64,000 nt of DNA from Gnetum montanum (GCA_015680685.1 MNCI01003664.1:5547-69546), one strand, 5' to 3'; numbered from the stretch's first letter, positions 1 to 10,095 are shown. Translations and numbers: made by a program. Notes: generated by a model from the letters alone, not told the origin.

Positions 1-167
1 TACGCTTTCCAGCGTCTACGCTGCCCATATACGCTGTATACGCTGCACATGTTGTATACGCTGTATACGCTAATACCATACGCTGCCCTTTGAAGTGTAT
101 ACACTGCACGCCACATTACAAAAAAACTCTGCATTTCCAGACTTAGTCCTATCCGTGACATAGCATC
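1..167 (+). repeat. Element A leader with TACGCT/AGCGTATACGCT repeats
   Basis: The first 110 bases are dense in TATACGCTG and related short repeats. The last 60 bases run up to the Gag start and match the same place in element B, including the bases GACATAGCATC just before the ATG. This is the 3' end of the untranslated leader between PBS and Gag. Confidence 0.75.
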
Positions 168-3100
168 ATGAACCCTGTTAACAACACCGCTCTCACCGTC
201 CAGACCACCGCCATGGACACCATATCTGTCCAACAGCCCGTCGCACAACACCCAGGCATGCAACCCACAGCGGGTTCCCGTCGATCCTTAAGGCTACAAG
301 GTAGGGACCCAGCCTCTAACATCATTACCCAGGATCAGTACAACTTTATCTGTATTAAGATACAAGCTGACCTGGCTGTTGATCAAGCTGAACTGGAGGT
401 GAAGAGGCAGTTTGAGTTGTATTATAGGGGGGGACGAGAGTTCATCCCTTCCCCGTACGACATAATTCCCGTTCCTAAACACTATTCGAAACTCATCACA
501 CAACTCCTCCTTCAAAGGAACAATTCGTTGGACCAGCCCACACTAGAACCCCAACCAGAGGATGAGGATGGGTTTGCTGCTCAATCCGAGCAAGGAGAGT
601 CGTACCATACTTTAAGCCCTCAAGCACAGGTCAACCCCATCTTTCATCCTGGCACAGGGGAACTCATGCCCTTGCAACACCTTAGATTTGTCTAGGCTCA
701 ACAGCCACCGCCAGAAACAACAGCATTAGTCCATGTCCCTCCTCTGAGTGATCCCCAACCCAACACCTTCCCACTCGCGGTCACCCCTACTGCCGCTGCG
801 GGCCCATCCTCACAAGTGCCGCCACCTTTCGATAACCTGGGGGAAACACTTCCACCAAGGGTGATAGGGATGCCACACATGATTCCAGCATCCACATCCG
901 CCCACTTCATACCACACGTCCAAGCGCATACAGTTCCCCAAACAGCCTTGACCCAACAGGGAGTCCCCGCCCATAACGTGGCAGGGCAATGGCCAGCAAG
1001 GGGAGCACCATTGCACCAAGTTCCCCATCCCCATATGCCACCCCACACAGTCCCACCAGCAAACGTTCCCCAAGCACAACCCAAACCGCAGCAACAACAA
1101 CAACAACATTTTCCCTATTATGTGTCATCCTTAGCACCGCCCATTGTGAATTTTCCGCAAGCCCAACCACCGACCGTGCAACTTTCAACCCTTCAACCCA
1201 ACACGCAACAATCTATCTTGTACAGTATATCGCAACCCCAAGCCGCCGCATCACCGAGCGCCCAAGATTGGGCAGACGCCAGAAAGATAATGCAAGAGCT
1301 TACTGAAGAGGTGAAACGCCTCAAAACGACCACTGACGGAGAGTTAAAGGTAGTGGATTTCTACAATGATGACCCTATCAGCTCCTCTGTCCTGCCTCTA
1401 ACCCTGCCCAAAGGTGTCCCCTTGCCCACATTAATCAAATACAACGGGGAGACCGACCCCAACGCGCACCTTATAACATTCCGGCTAGAATGTCTGCTGC
1501 TCCAGGCTTGGCCCCACTCTATCCTTCGAGTATTTCCCATGTCTCTCGCAGGGAGACCACTTGACTGGTATCGGGCCCTGCCTAGGAACTCTATTTTCTC
1601 TTTGGATGATCTTTTGCGCTAGTTTGTGAACCGGTTCAAGTACAACTTGAAACCCGAGGCCACGCTGGACAGCCTCATGTAGATCAAGCAAGCACTGCTT
1701 GAACCTACGCAGAAGTTTATTCAGAGATGGAGTGCAGCCGTCAACGAGCTGCACGAACCAATCTCTCCAACCTATTTGCTTACAATTCTGAAGGGGGCTG
1801 TCAACGATTTCTTTAAGTCCAAACTTTACTACCTTAATGCACGTGATGTGAATCAGGCATTTTTACAGATCAGAAACATAGAGGAAGCGGCTCAAAACAG
1901 CCATGACCCGGCATACTTGGCCTTCAAAAATCAACATACTAAAAAGGATAAAGAGAAGGCCAAGACAACTATAGCAGCAATAGCGGGAACCCAGCAAACA
2001 AACACCACACATCAACAAAGACCGCCCGCAACCACCACTAACTACTATCAGCCCGCTCCCACGACAACCCCAGACTCATCATCATAGAACCTGACGAACC
2101 GTGCGCGTAATTTCGAGAGGAAGGAACCCTCTTAGTACACGCCTTTACCAATGAAACCGTCCCAACTCTTTGACCAGCTCTTAAAGGTTGGGTTGATGCA
2201 ACATAAGCAATTGTCCCCCGCGGCCATCCAAAGGCACAAACAATTCTGAGAACTCATACAGAACCCGAGCCTAGCAACACCGGATGAGCTACCCGTGCCC
2301 AAAGGATTTAGGATGGATCGTTTCTGCGACTACCTTCAACGCAACGGGCACGGAACGGATTACTGCTTCACCCTGAAACAGGATATCCAGGGGATGATTG
2401 ATGATGGCAAAATCACTTTTGACGGGGCTAACCCCGTCCAACCACAAAATCAAACCATGGGGGTGTACAAAGATCCCCTGAATACTAAAGAGGTAGCATA
2501 CGTAATCGATGTAATCTATTGTGACGATGACTCCGACGCACCCCGCATCAACACTATCTACCCCGAAAATAAGCAGGAAACACTTGGCAAGCCATTCATA
2601 GTTCAGATTCCTCCCACTGCGTCCGCACCTGCATCTCAACCATCCCATGCCCCGAAGTGGCCATACGTAGTCCGAGTGCCCCCGACTGTGCCCACCCCCA
2701 ACATCACGATGCGTCAAAAACCATACGTGGTGCGCATCCCTCCAGTCAATCCCACGGATACACCAACCCCTCATGCTCGGCCTACACCTTTCGTAGTCCG
2801 AGTACCACCCGCCGTTGCAACGACGGAGGTCCAACTTCCACCAAGACCAACCCCGTACGTCATCAGGATACCTGGACAGATTCTTGCCTAATCATATCCC
2901 ACCGCCCACCCGCAACCCTGTCTGGCTCCATACGTAGTAAAGGTTCCAGGGCAATCCCAGGCTCCGAGGCCAATTCCACCTCCGCGTAATACACGAGAAC
3001 ACCTGGCAGACAGGCTTACACGTGAGCGCATGGAGAAGGAACGGCAATGGCTAGCCATGGGACCACCCAAACCAACTCCACTTAACTCTATGCCCATGTC

Positions 3101-3314
3101 ATCATCCAACGATCGACCGAACACGGGCAGCAACAGTGATTCATCCGAAACACAAGAACCGTATAAAACAGCAGGTCCTAACAATAACGACAAACCACCA
3201 AAATACAAAATAAAGCTATTTGGTCCAATGGACCCAGTCACTGCTAATAAAAACGCCCCTGACAGTAGAGATTTTGCAACGGCCCTGACACAAGTTACTC
3301 AAGCCCTAAAATAG
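168..3314 (+). pseudogene. gag: Gag of element A (nonsense-bearing)
   Basis: This is the structural Gag part of a Gag-protease reading frame that stays in one phase from 168 to 4289. Visible parts in order are an N-terminal domain with QYNFICIKIQ; a proline/glutamine-rich stretch with a Q tract near 1090; the retrotransposon gag core, with KYNGETDPNAHL at about 1437 and YLLTILKGAVNDF at about 1770; a nucleic-acid-binding motif at about 2325; and a series of PYVVRVP repeats (2590-2950). The zinc motif, C-x2-H-x4-H-x4-C in B, has Leu in place of the first His here. In-frame stops lie at 693, 1620, 1680, 2085, 2133, 2247, 2889 and 3312. At most of them B or C keeps Gln, so they look like C-to-T changes. 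The ATG at 168 is chosen because B and C start at the homologous codon. I see no frameshift. Confidence 0.85.
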
Positions 3315-4289
3315 AAAAACACCTCGTTAAGCTTGTATGACTTAGTACTAACGTCCCAGACTCACCGGGAAGCTCTGGTGCGTATGCTCGCATCAATCCC
3401 AGTTAGCGAGGACTTGCCTCCCAACGAACCCACCATCCACGCGGTGATGTACCCATCTCACGGGGTCAGCCCTAAGCCCTTGAGCTTCCACAATGATAGC
3501 ATCAAAGTGGACAAGAAGATAGGCGAGACAACAACAATCTCTATGTTCATAACTATACATGTAAACCAATTCAAAATACATAGCGTACATGTAGATGATG
3601 GGGTAGCTACCAACGTTGTACCATATCCTATCATTGAACAATTGGGGCTCATCGACTTGATCAAACCCACCACAACCACATGCTTAAAGTCCTTCAGCGG
3701 GTCACGCGTGCTAGTCAAGGGCACAATAACCCTAGACTTTGTAGCGGGAGACCAGTTCCCCACATCCGCTGACTTCCTTGTCGTCGATGAAATGCCAGGA
3801 TTCAACCTAATACTAGGAAGACCCTGGCTAGCCCAACTGAGAGCTGTGTCCTCCCCTATACATCAGGAGATTCACCTACCCTACGAGGGTGGTGAAATCG
3901 TCATACATGGGGAAGCAGCCCCTCCCCTTATTTCATCGCACACAGACGAGGACCAAGGCTCCGAGGTTGAACTCGACAAGCCTGGCCAAAAAGACTCAAA
4001 CAAAACACAACTGGTGGGCAATGAACCTTCAAATACGGGACAAGAGCCTGAAGTCGAAACACCTGCGTTTAACACTGTGCACGCGTCACCTCATAAAAAA
4101 AACAACACAGAAACAACAACCAACATCGAAGCACCTAAAAGTATCGATACCGAAAACATTCTAACGGACGTCTCCTAGACTGAATTGTCATTCAACGTGA
4201 TCAGCGAAGGAGACGGAGAATACAAAATTATACCGGTCAATGCACTCCCTGATAAAAAAATGAAGAAAATCAAGAAACAACTAAAATGA
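3315..4289 (+). pseudogene. Retropepsin-like protease of element A
   Basis: The domain continues the Gag frame and would cleave the Gag-Pol polyprotein. The aspartic protease core shows VHVDDGVATNVV with the presumed catalytic Asp at 3594, followed by the flap/strand segment GTITLDF and the LILGRPWL motif (about 3805-3835) typical of plant gypsy proteases. The usual D-[ST]-G triad reads D-D-G here and in B and C. A TAG at 4176 replaces the Trp of B. After the domain comes an acidic linker ending in a lysine-rich tail and TGA at 4287-4289. RT does not follow directly, unlike most Ty3/gypsy elements. Confidence 0.85.
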
Positions 4290-4640
4290 AAAGCTACAAC
4301 GTCCGGGACGACGCTAAACTACGAACAGTCCAAAACGACGTTAAACTATAACTCGTTCGAAATGACGCTAAACTACGATAAAACCCAAAAACAAAAAAAA
4401 ACACAAAGAAATAATAATAAACAATAAAAACACAAAAAAAAATAATTTTTACAACACTCCTTGTTCGGAAAGACGTCAAACTATCATGTCCGCGATGACA
4501 TAAAACTAGCCACGATCAGAAATGGTCAGTCAACTACATGACATATTATTCGGCCGCACTGGGGCCCGAAATGACCTTAAACTACGCATTGGGGCCCGAA
4601 ATGGCCTTAAACTAGTGCAAATCTTGTTCTCCTGTTTACA
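4290..4640 (+). repeat. Inter-ORF repeat cluster (TTAAACTA motif), element A, after protease
   Basis: About eight copies of a short module occur here, with a core like ATGACGTTAAACTA, usually preceded a few bases earlier by GTCCG or GGCCCG. Copies end near 4317, 4346, 4374, 4480, 4507, 4580 and 4613. The same module recurs before RT and after integrase and in elements B, C and D, only at junctions between coding blocks. Its function is unknown. Confidence 0.75.
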
Positions 4641-4751
4641 TATCGTTTATCATTACTTCTGTGCATTGCATTTAAACGGAAAAGCGAACCCAAAAATACT
4701 TTAGTATCATGTCGTGTGTGCAAACAACTTAAAAACAAAACAAAACAATAT

Positions 4752-4757
4752 TTTATT
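4752..4757 (-). terminator. AATAAA poly(A) signal of antisense gene, copy A
   Basis: On the minus strand AATAAA lies about 95 nt past the stop codon of the antisense gene (stop at 4854-4852). Copy B has the same hexamer at the homologous distance. A 3'-end signal on this strand fits an independent transcription unit. Confidence 0.55.
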
Positions 4758-5050
4758 CATGCCACATTTTACAATCGTTCCTGCTGTGTTCAACATTTTT
4801 CAATTACAATTCTTGTGTCAAACAGCAAAAACCACAAAAACTACAAAAACACTAAGTGTCCGTGACAGGAGGATCATCTCCTTCAGAACCACCCGTGTCA
4901 GGGGCCCCTGCTCCACTGGGGCCAACCTCGTGAGTATCATCGCCACCCTCATGCTAAAAAACCAAAAACAAACAACCAACACAAAATAAGCAGATGTTAA
5001 ACATTTAAATATCATCTAGTAAATTAACTTCATAAAGACAAAATGTTTAC

Positions 5051-5847
5051 CATAGGGGATCCCCCTAAGCCAAACTCCAGCCGACGAAGGATCTCTTCCT
5101 CTAGAACGCTGGCCCAATCTGTTTCGTCCAGGCCCAAGTCAATGTTTGCCAAAGCCTTGCCTTTGTCGATCGTTGACCAGGTAGGGCGTTTCAGAGGAAA
5201 TTCACCTACTGACACCTCCCCAGAAGCAGTTGTGATAACCCTCTTAGGCGATTCCATCTCCACAGTTGTGTTTTGGGCAAAAGTATCGAAGGCAGAACGC
5301 AAACCCAAACTCAAACCCAAACTCTCCACAAACATCTCCAGTTGCCGCTTTTCGATAGATACCTCTTTCAGCAACTTCTTGTACTGATGTTTATGGTTCT
5401 TCTCATCCTGACCCCACTTGCGAACCTTGGAGGCGAAAGCCTTCCAATCTTGATACTTAAGATTCAAGAGAACAATTTGAGCTTTGCATTCCGCTATTCT
5501 CCGAGTCAGTGACGCATGACGATTCAGAAGGTTCCAATACCTGGTATACGTAATCTCCGAGGTTCGCCAGGAACGATCTCCACTCAGCCTAGTAACGGCA
5601 AACTCGTATCGAGCCTTTAAATCGTCACGCTCCTCTGTTACGGCAGAGACTTCCTTTTCCTTTGCCTGTACTTGTAGCCACAACTGTTCAACAGAATGCC
5701 TACAAGTCCACAACGACTTGGCATTGTGTGCAAGGCTTTCTGCAACCCCTTCATAAACAGGCCTTGGCACCTGCTCTACTTCTGGGGAGAGTGTAGTTAG
5801 GCTTTCCATACTAATGCCCTCAGAGGGATCCCATCTTAGTTTAGCGC
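5051..5847 (-). CDS. Exon 7 of antisense gene A: coiled-coil region
   Basis: This exon has no stop codon. It encodes a conserved start (KLRWDPSEG), then long heptad-like, charged helices rich in E, K, Q, L and A (for example VQAKEKEVSAVTEERDDLKA), consistent with a coiled coil for self-association. It is 797 nt against 785 nt in B and C. The 12-nt excess is an in-frame duplication giving two LGL units near 5310. I recognise no family beyond the coiled coil. Confidence 0.65.
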
Positions 5848-6539
5848 CTACACATGCAGAGAACACGAACATTAAAATAGTACACGTAAGACACGAAGCT
5901 CCTAATCTTTGAATAATTCATACCTATATCAGAATGGACTTCCTGGAGATGTTCAACAACTTCTTCCGCGATCCCATCCACAAAAGCCGACTTATTTGGC
6001 ATCTCTGACCAAATAAGCGGCTAACGGGTACGGGAAGAACTAACCTCAGCGGTCCCTTCAAGGGGAACCGTCTTCATGGGAACGTCCAACCGTACCATCC
6101 TGGTATCGCTACCTTCATCTAAGCCAAAAACACAAAAATAAATAAAGAAAATAGAACAAGTAGGAGCCACAATTAATATAATAAAAACCAGCTAAAAGTG
6201 AAGACATACCCTAATCCTTGTCACCTTCTGGGGGATCGTCCAAATCCAAGTCACCCTTGAGGAAGCTATTGAACATTTGATTGATAGCCTCCTGGTCATC
6301 AAAGGGTGCAGTTTCAGTAGTCTTCTCCGTTAATGGCTCTGTTCCCCCGCCTTAGCTCTTCTCTGGGCTTTCCTCCCCATTGTTTTTCTCGGTATGTGTT
6401 TCCTCCTCCTCTCTGATGGTCTCCAAGGCCTGTTTCCTCACTGCCCCAAACCAAAAACAATAACAACACGTAAGCAATTGAAGTAAGAGCTATAAATGAA
6501 CGAAAACGATGCAATAACAAGCGGATGAGCTTCGCTTAC

Positions 6540-7580
6540 CAGGTATCTTGAAGCGTATTTGCTTCACGCGTGGCTGGTTTATCTCAGCGACTTCCTCCGT
6601 GGTGCGTTCAGGTCTTTTCAACTTTGACTTGTCTTCGCCAATGGTTTCTTTAATAACCCGCTCAGCCCGCCTGGCAGTTAAAGGTACATCTGCTGGCTCC
6701 ACCCCCAGACTGTCCCGTGTGTGGATGGAACCGCCAGATGATCCTCCTGTGGTAACAGACACGGACTCGTCGATACCTTCTGGGGCATCCTGCGACTTGG
6801 CGGTCGCGTACAAGTGTTTGACCCACGGGCGGGATAGTTGACCACGATCCCATAGGACAAACTTGTTGTCCGCACGCACCACAAGAAACTCAGCAAAACG
6901 GCGAAGATAGCCGGCGAAGAAGGCAAAAGTGAAGTGCAATTGTGCTTCGATGTTTGAGCGCAACCGCACTATCTCTTTATGCAGGCCCGCTAACAAAAAT
7001 TGTGCCCAGTTGTACCGCAAGCCAGTTTCCAAAATAGCACGCATGATGCGTACCGCCTCCACCCCAAAACTCCGCACCTGAGAAAGGGTTTTGGGAAATA
7101 CCCGTGCTCGAAACAGAGGATACAGTTCATTCACCTCAACAACCTTTGCCTTCCCCTGCATTGGGAACCCCTTGGTACTTTTCTTCACACCAAGCCAGGA
7201 CTCCAGTTCACGAATCGTTTGGAGCTCTTTGTGAGACCTGTCCAACACTACGGGTAGGCCATTTGCCGACATGCCAAATAAGTTAGAAAAGAATACAGGC
7301 GACAGATGAAACACCACCTTGACACCCTTAATCCGGGTGCTATACTGAGAGACAGACTCATTGAAAGAGTCCACGATCCCTATCATTTCCCCAATTGAGA
7401 CATTAGGGTTGGGCGTCATAAAAGGTTCTAGGAGGCCTGCATCATCCAAGCAACAGGTGAGGGCGGGCGGAGCACGCTTACGCAGCCACTTCTGCACTTT
7501 TGCTACCTCCCCGAACTTCATCGACAAAGTTGGCTCAGTTCGGCCTGTTGTCACGGGATCCCCACCGGAAGGTACATCAA
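6540..7580 (-). CDS. Exon 4 of antisense gene A: unrecognised 347-codon domain
   Basis: The longest exon is intact here; B has a one-base deletion and C has four stops. It shows a mostly helical region with IKGVKVVFHLSPVFFSNLFG, followed by LESWLG, NELYPLFRARVFP and a segment YNWAQFLLAGLHKEIVRLR. The order (a G-V-x-V-x-F-SP-x-FxNxLFG motif, then a W/L-rich helix pair) is faintly like the putative plant transposon protein family, but I cannot confirm this by eye. The C-terminal 100 residues are basic and low in complexity. Confidence 0.6.
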
Positions 7581-8013
7581 CTGTTAAAGCAAGTTAAAAC
7601 GACAACATCAACCTCCTAACCCCAAAACAGTCGAACAAATCCACTAACGCATTTAATACATGCTATTACTCACCGTCAGTGGCAGATCTGGAAGTGCTGC
7701 CAAAGCTAGCTGGAAAGACTGGCCCCTGATCCGTCCAGTCTTCATGGAGCCACCCATGAGCCTTACACATCGCAAAGGCCTTGGAAAACTGATTATGGAA
7801 ACGAACCATTGAACCCTTCATTTGAGCCAGTACGGCCCCGCGAAGAGTGGGGCCCATCATAAAGGCCTCCAAAGCGACGCGAGCGAGGGCTATCCCTTCA
7901 TCCTCAATCAGAGTCCCATCTGGATTGGTCTTTGGCCTACAAATAAACGCATGTTAAAACAAAAACTAACATCAAGCGACGATCAATGAAGCAATAAAGT
8001 CAAATGGTCTTAC

Positions 8014-8463
8014 CTAGTTATCCTGTACACTGTGCCAGGAGGATTCTGGAACAGGGTGTGTGCACGGGCAGCTATAAATAATGTATTGTTGATGTAATCT
8101 AACCCCGGTGGCAGCAATGCCCACAAACGCGTTAACGAGCGGGTTGACTTGGGCCCGTGGGTAGTGCCATCCTCATCATCAAAGGACCCCTCGTCAATGT
8201 CTTCCATGAAGACCACGACACCTTTGGCGGCCCCCGGCAGTATTGCATCAACCACATTCCGTGTGGTCACCTCATCAAAAAATGACCACATAGCCACTTC
8301 AAAATTGGTTAACAGGAAAGCCAAAAATTTGCCAGCACCTTCCCTGAACCAGACCCCCTTGCTATCCACGAATAGATTCGGGGGCACATCGCCATCCTCA
8401 ATGCGGCCAGCCCATGTCAGAACCCTGACAAGTTCAACCACAATGAGAAAGCGTTTGTTGTCC
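8014..8463 (-). CDS. Exon 2 of antisense gene A: degenerate FCP1/NIF-type HAD phosphatase domain
   Basis: Exon 2 follows the order of the plant FCP1/NIF fold. A hydrophobic strand FLIVVELVGVLAW stands where the family has hhLDLDGhL. VWFREGAGKFLAFLLTNFEV matches the R-P-x3-EFL...FEV segment, with MWSFFDE after it. SLTRLWALLPPG comes next, and NNTLFIAARAHTLFQNPP matches the family's NTLLIDDSPYKxxxNPP. Both aspartate motifs are lost (DxDG to VELVG; DDSPYK to AARAHT) in all three copies. If this is right it is a catalytically dead, possibly phosphopeptide-binding domain. The assignment rests on my reading of motifs and needs a profile search. Confidence 0.6.
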
Positions 8464-8529
8464 CTGCAACCAATCGCAATGTCACAAAACGAAAGTTTAC
8501 ATCTTAAATCGGCAAAGAAAATCAAAAAT

Positions 8530-9360
8530 TTAACTATTTACGTCCAGCGTATACGCTGAACACAGAGCATATACGCCAACTCTACAGCGTGAAAAACATT
8601 ACTTACGCCCAGCGTATATGCTGTACACAGCGTATACGCCCGTGATTCACGCTCAGCGTATACGCTGAACTCAGCGTATACGCTGAACTCAGCGTATACG
8701 CCAAACAGGGCACTTCGCACGATTCAAGCTTGGCGTAACTTACACAACGTATACGCTACAAAACTCAGCGTCTACGCTGAAACCCAAATCCCTCATGCGT
8801 AGCATATACGCTGAAGAAACCCTCAGCGTATACGCCTGAATCCGCAGTCTATCAAGAGAACCAGTATGCCGGAAAAAAAAACAGGCGTGCACAGCGTATA
8901 CGCTGAGGAAACCCTTAGCGTACACGCCGTCGCAAAACACAGTTTACGCTGGTACAAGCACATCTATAGGCTTCACAGTTACGCTAAATAACAAAAGGAC
9001 GCTAATAGAACGGATGATACCATTTATGCTACACAATTACGCCAGCGTATACGCTGAGCAAACCCTTGGCGTATACACTCAATTTCGAGTTTGGCGTGAA
9101 CAGTTTACGCCAGAAAGAAAGCGGTATGCCGAAGACAACTGTACGCGTATGGCGTATACGCCGAACAAACCCTCAGCATATACGCCGTCGCAAAAAACAG
9201 AACTTACGCCGAGGACAAACACGCTAACAAACTTTTACACTTAAACAACGCAAAACAAATGTTTACGTCAGGACTGAACACTGTCTACGCCGCACAGATT
9301 ACGCTACGCTAAAAACCCTCGTAAACCCACTACGCTCGACGTATACGCCGGGATCATCTA
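8530..9360. repeat. AGCGTATACGCT palindrome cluster in intron 1 of antisense gene A
   Basis: Intron 1 (8464-9406) is about ten times longer than the other introns. It is packed with the self-complementary 12-mer AGCGTATACGCT and variants, separated by spacers such as TGAACTC or AAACCCTC. B has a similar block at the same place. C has a short intron without it. Confidence 0.8.
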
Positions 9361-9779
9361 CGCTAGAAAGCACAAACAAAAAATAGAAGCAGGGATCAAG
9401 GCTTACCTCTGGGACATCACGGACCATGCCGGCACCTTCGGCCTAGGCAGGCCCTGTAGCATGGCCTCCGTCTCTTCGGCGAAGGTGAAGGCAGGGCCCT
9501 TCCTCCCCTGACCCTCTACTTCCTTGCCCCTGCCCATTTCAGAGCATCTACGCTAGCAATTCGCGTTCACGCTGAGTAACTACACTGGGGTTAAGAAGCC
9601 TCGGTGTCTACGCTGGGTTCAACCTTCGGCATCTATGCTTAGGTTCCGGGTTACGCTTACGCTAGGGTATGGTGGTTTACGCTTACGCTCTAGCAGTTGT
9701 ACGCTTACGCTTACGCTCGCTCGGGTTATGCTTTACGCTGTTGCTTTCAAAAACAGACAACAAATGGACCCCCCTTCCC

Positions 9780-9787
9780 TTTATATA
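9780..9787 (-). promoter_or_regulatory. TATA box of antisense gene A
   Basis: On the minus strand the sequence reads CTATATAAAGGG about 245 nt upstream of the exon 1 ATG (9537), after a GC-rich stretch with GACGCT and GCC repeats (9790-9835). This is a strong plant-type TATA box and would place the start site near 9755, giving a 5' UTR of about 220 nt. In copy B the homologous region is cut off by the insertion of element A. Confidence 0.6.
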
Positions 9788-9984
9788 GCGCTCGATGACG
9801 CTGACGCTGACGCCGCCGCCGCTTACGCTGCCATTGCCTCGTTTTCACCTTTTATTGCCTTTTTTGCCTATTTTTCACCAAAATCTGTCCAAAATGATCA
9901 AATTTAACGAAAAATTCATTAAAAAACAATGATTATTACGTCCTGGTTCCTCCGCGGACCCCGTTTTACACATTTACGCTGGTT

Positions 9985-10095
9985 TAAACAGCCATTGGCC
10001 TGGTACGGCCTTAAACTGCCATTTCCCCATCCGCCCATGGCCCGGTATGGCCTTAAACTGCCGCTCACTGCCCGGTAAGGCATAAAACTGCCATA
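9985..10095 (+). repeat. Inter-ORF repeat cluster, element A, before RT
   Basis: Three copies about 37 bp apart occur, each a CCTGGTACGG or CCCGGTATGG type box followed by CCTTAAACTGCC (TAAACT near 10013, 10052 and 10085). They belong to the same module as the clusters after protease and after integrase. Downstream, TTTATTGGCAG at 10192-10202 looks like a sense-strand splice acceptor just before the RT-side ATG at 10205. Confidence 0.65.

Larger units (their letters stand above)
4852..9537 (-). pseudogene. Antisense eight-exon passenger gene, copy A (degenerate FCP1/NIF-like plus coiled coil)
   Basis: The exons, in transcription order, are 9537-9407, 8463-8014, 7936-7674, 7580-6540, 6440-6210, 6118-5924, 5847-5051 and 4953-4852. 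All junctions are GT..AG and their phases join into one frame of about 1070 codons. Exon boundaries were set by aligning copies A, B and C, since coding similarity stops exactly at the splice sites. Exon 1 starts MGRGKEVEGQ. Exons 1-2 resemble an FCP1/NIF HAD phosphatase lacking its catalytic Asp residues. Exon 4 is a 347-codon unrecognised domain, exon 5 is acidic and exon 7 is coiled-coil. Only three stops interrupt it: TAA in exon 5 (Gln CAA in B), TAG at the end of exon 5 (shared with B) and TAG in exon 6 (Gln CAG in B). There are no frameshifts. It lies between protease and RT, opposite to the element. What it does is unknown; the splicing is inferred and I have no transcript evidence. 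Confidence 0.8.

Noticed and set aside
698-1188. Minus-strand ORFs rich in Gly, Trp and Cys across Gag
   Set aside because: They are shadows of proline-rich Gag codons and their frames are not conserved in B or C.
168-4289. TAG codons as a reassigned or U-to-C edited codon
   Set aside because: Homologous copies carry Gln or Trp at these sites in different combinations, as expected of random C-to-T decay. Editing of stops is known from plant organelles, not nuclear retroelements.
8530-9360. Palindrome cluster as a CRISPR array
   Set aside because: Spacing is irregular, the spacers are themselves repeats, there are no cas genes, and the setting is clearly plant retrotransposon DNA.
9635-9907. 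ORF of 90 codons over the passenger promoter
   Set aside because: It is made of GCTTACGCT repeats and overlaps the TATA region on the other strand. In B only a short part of this region remains and does not keep it.
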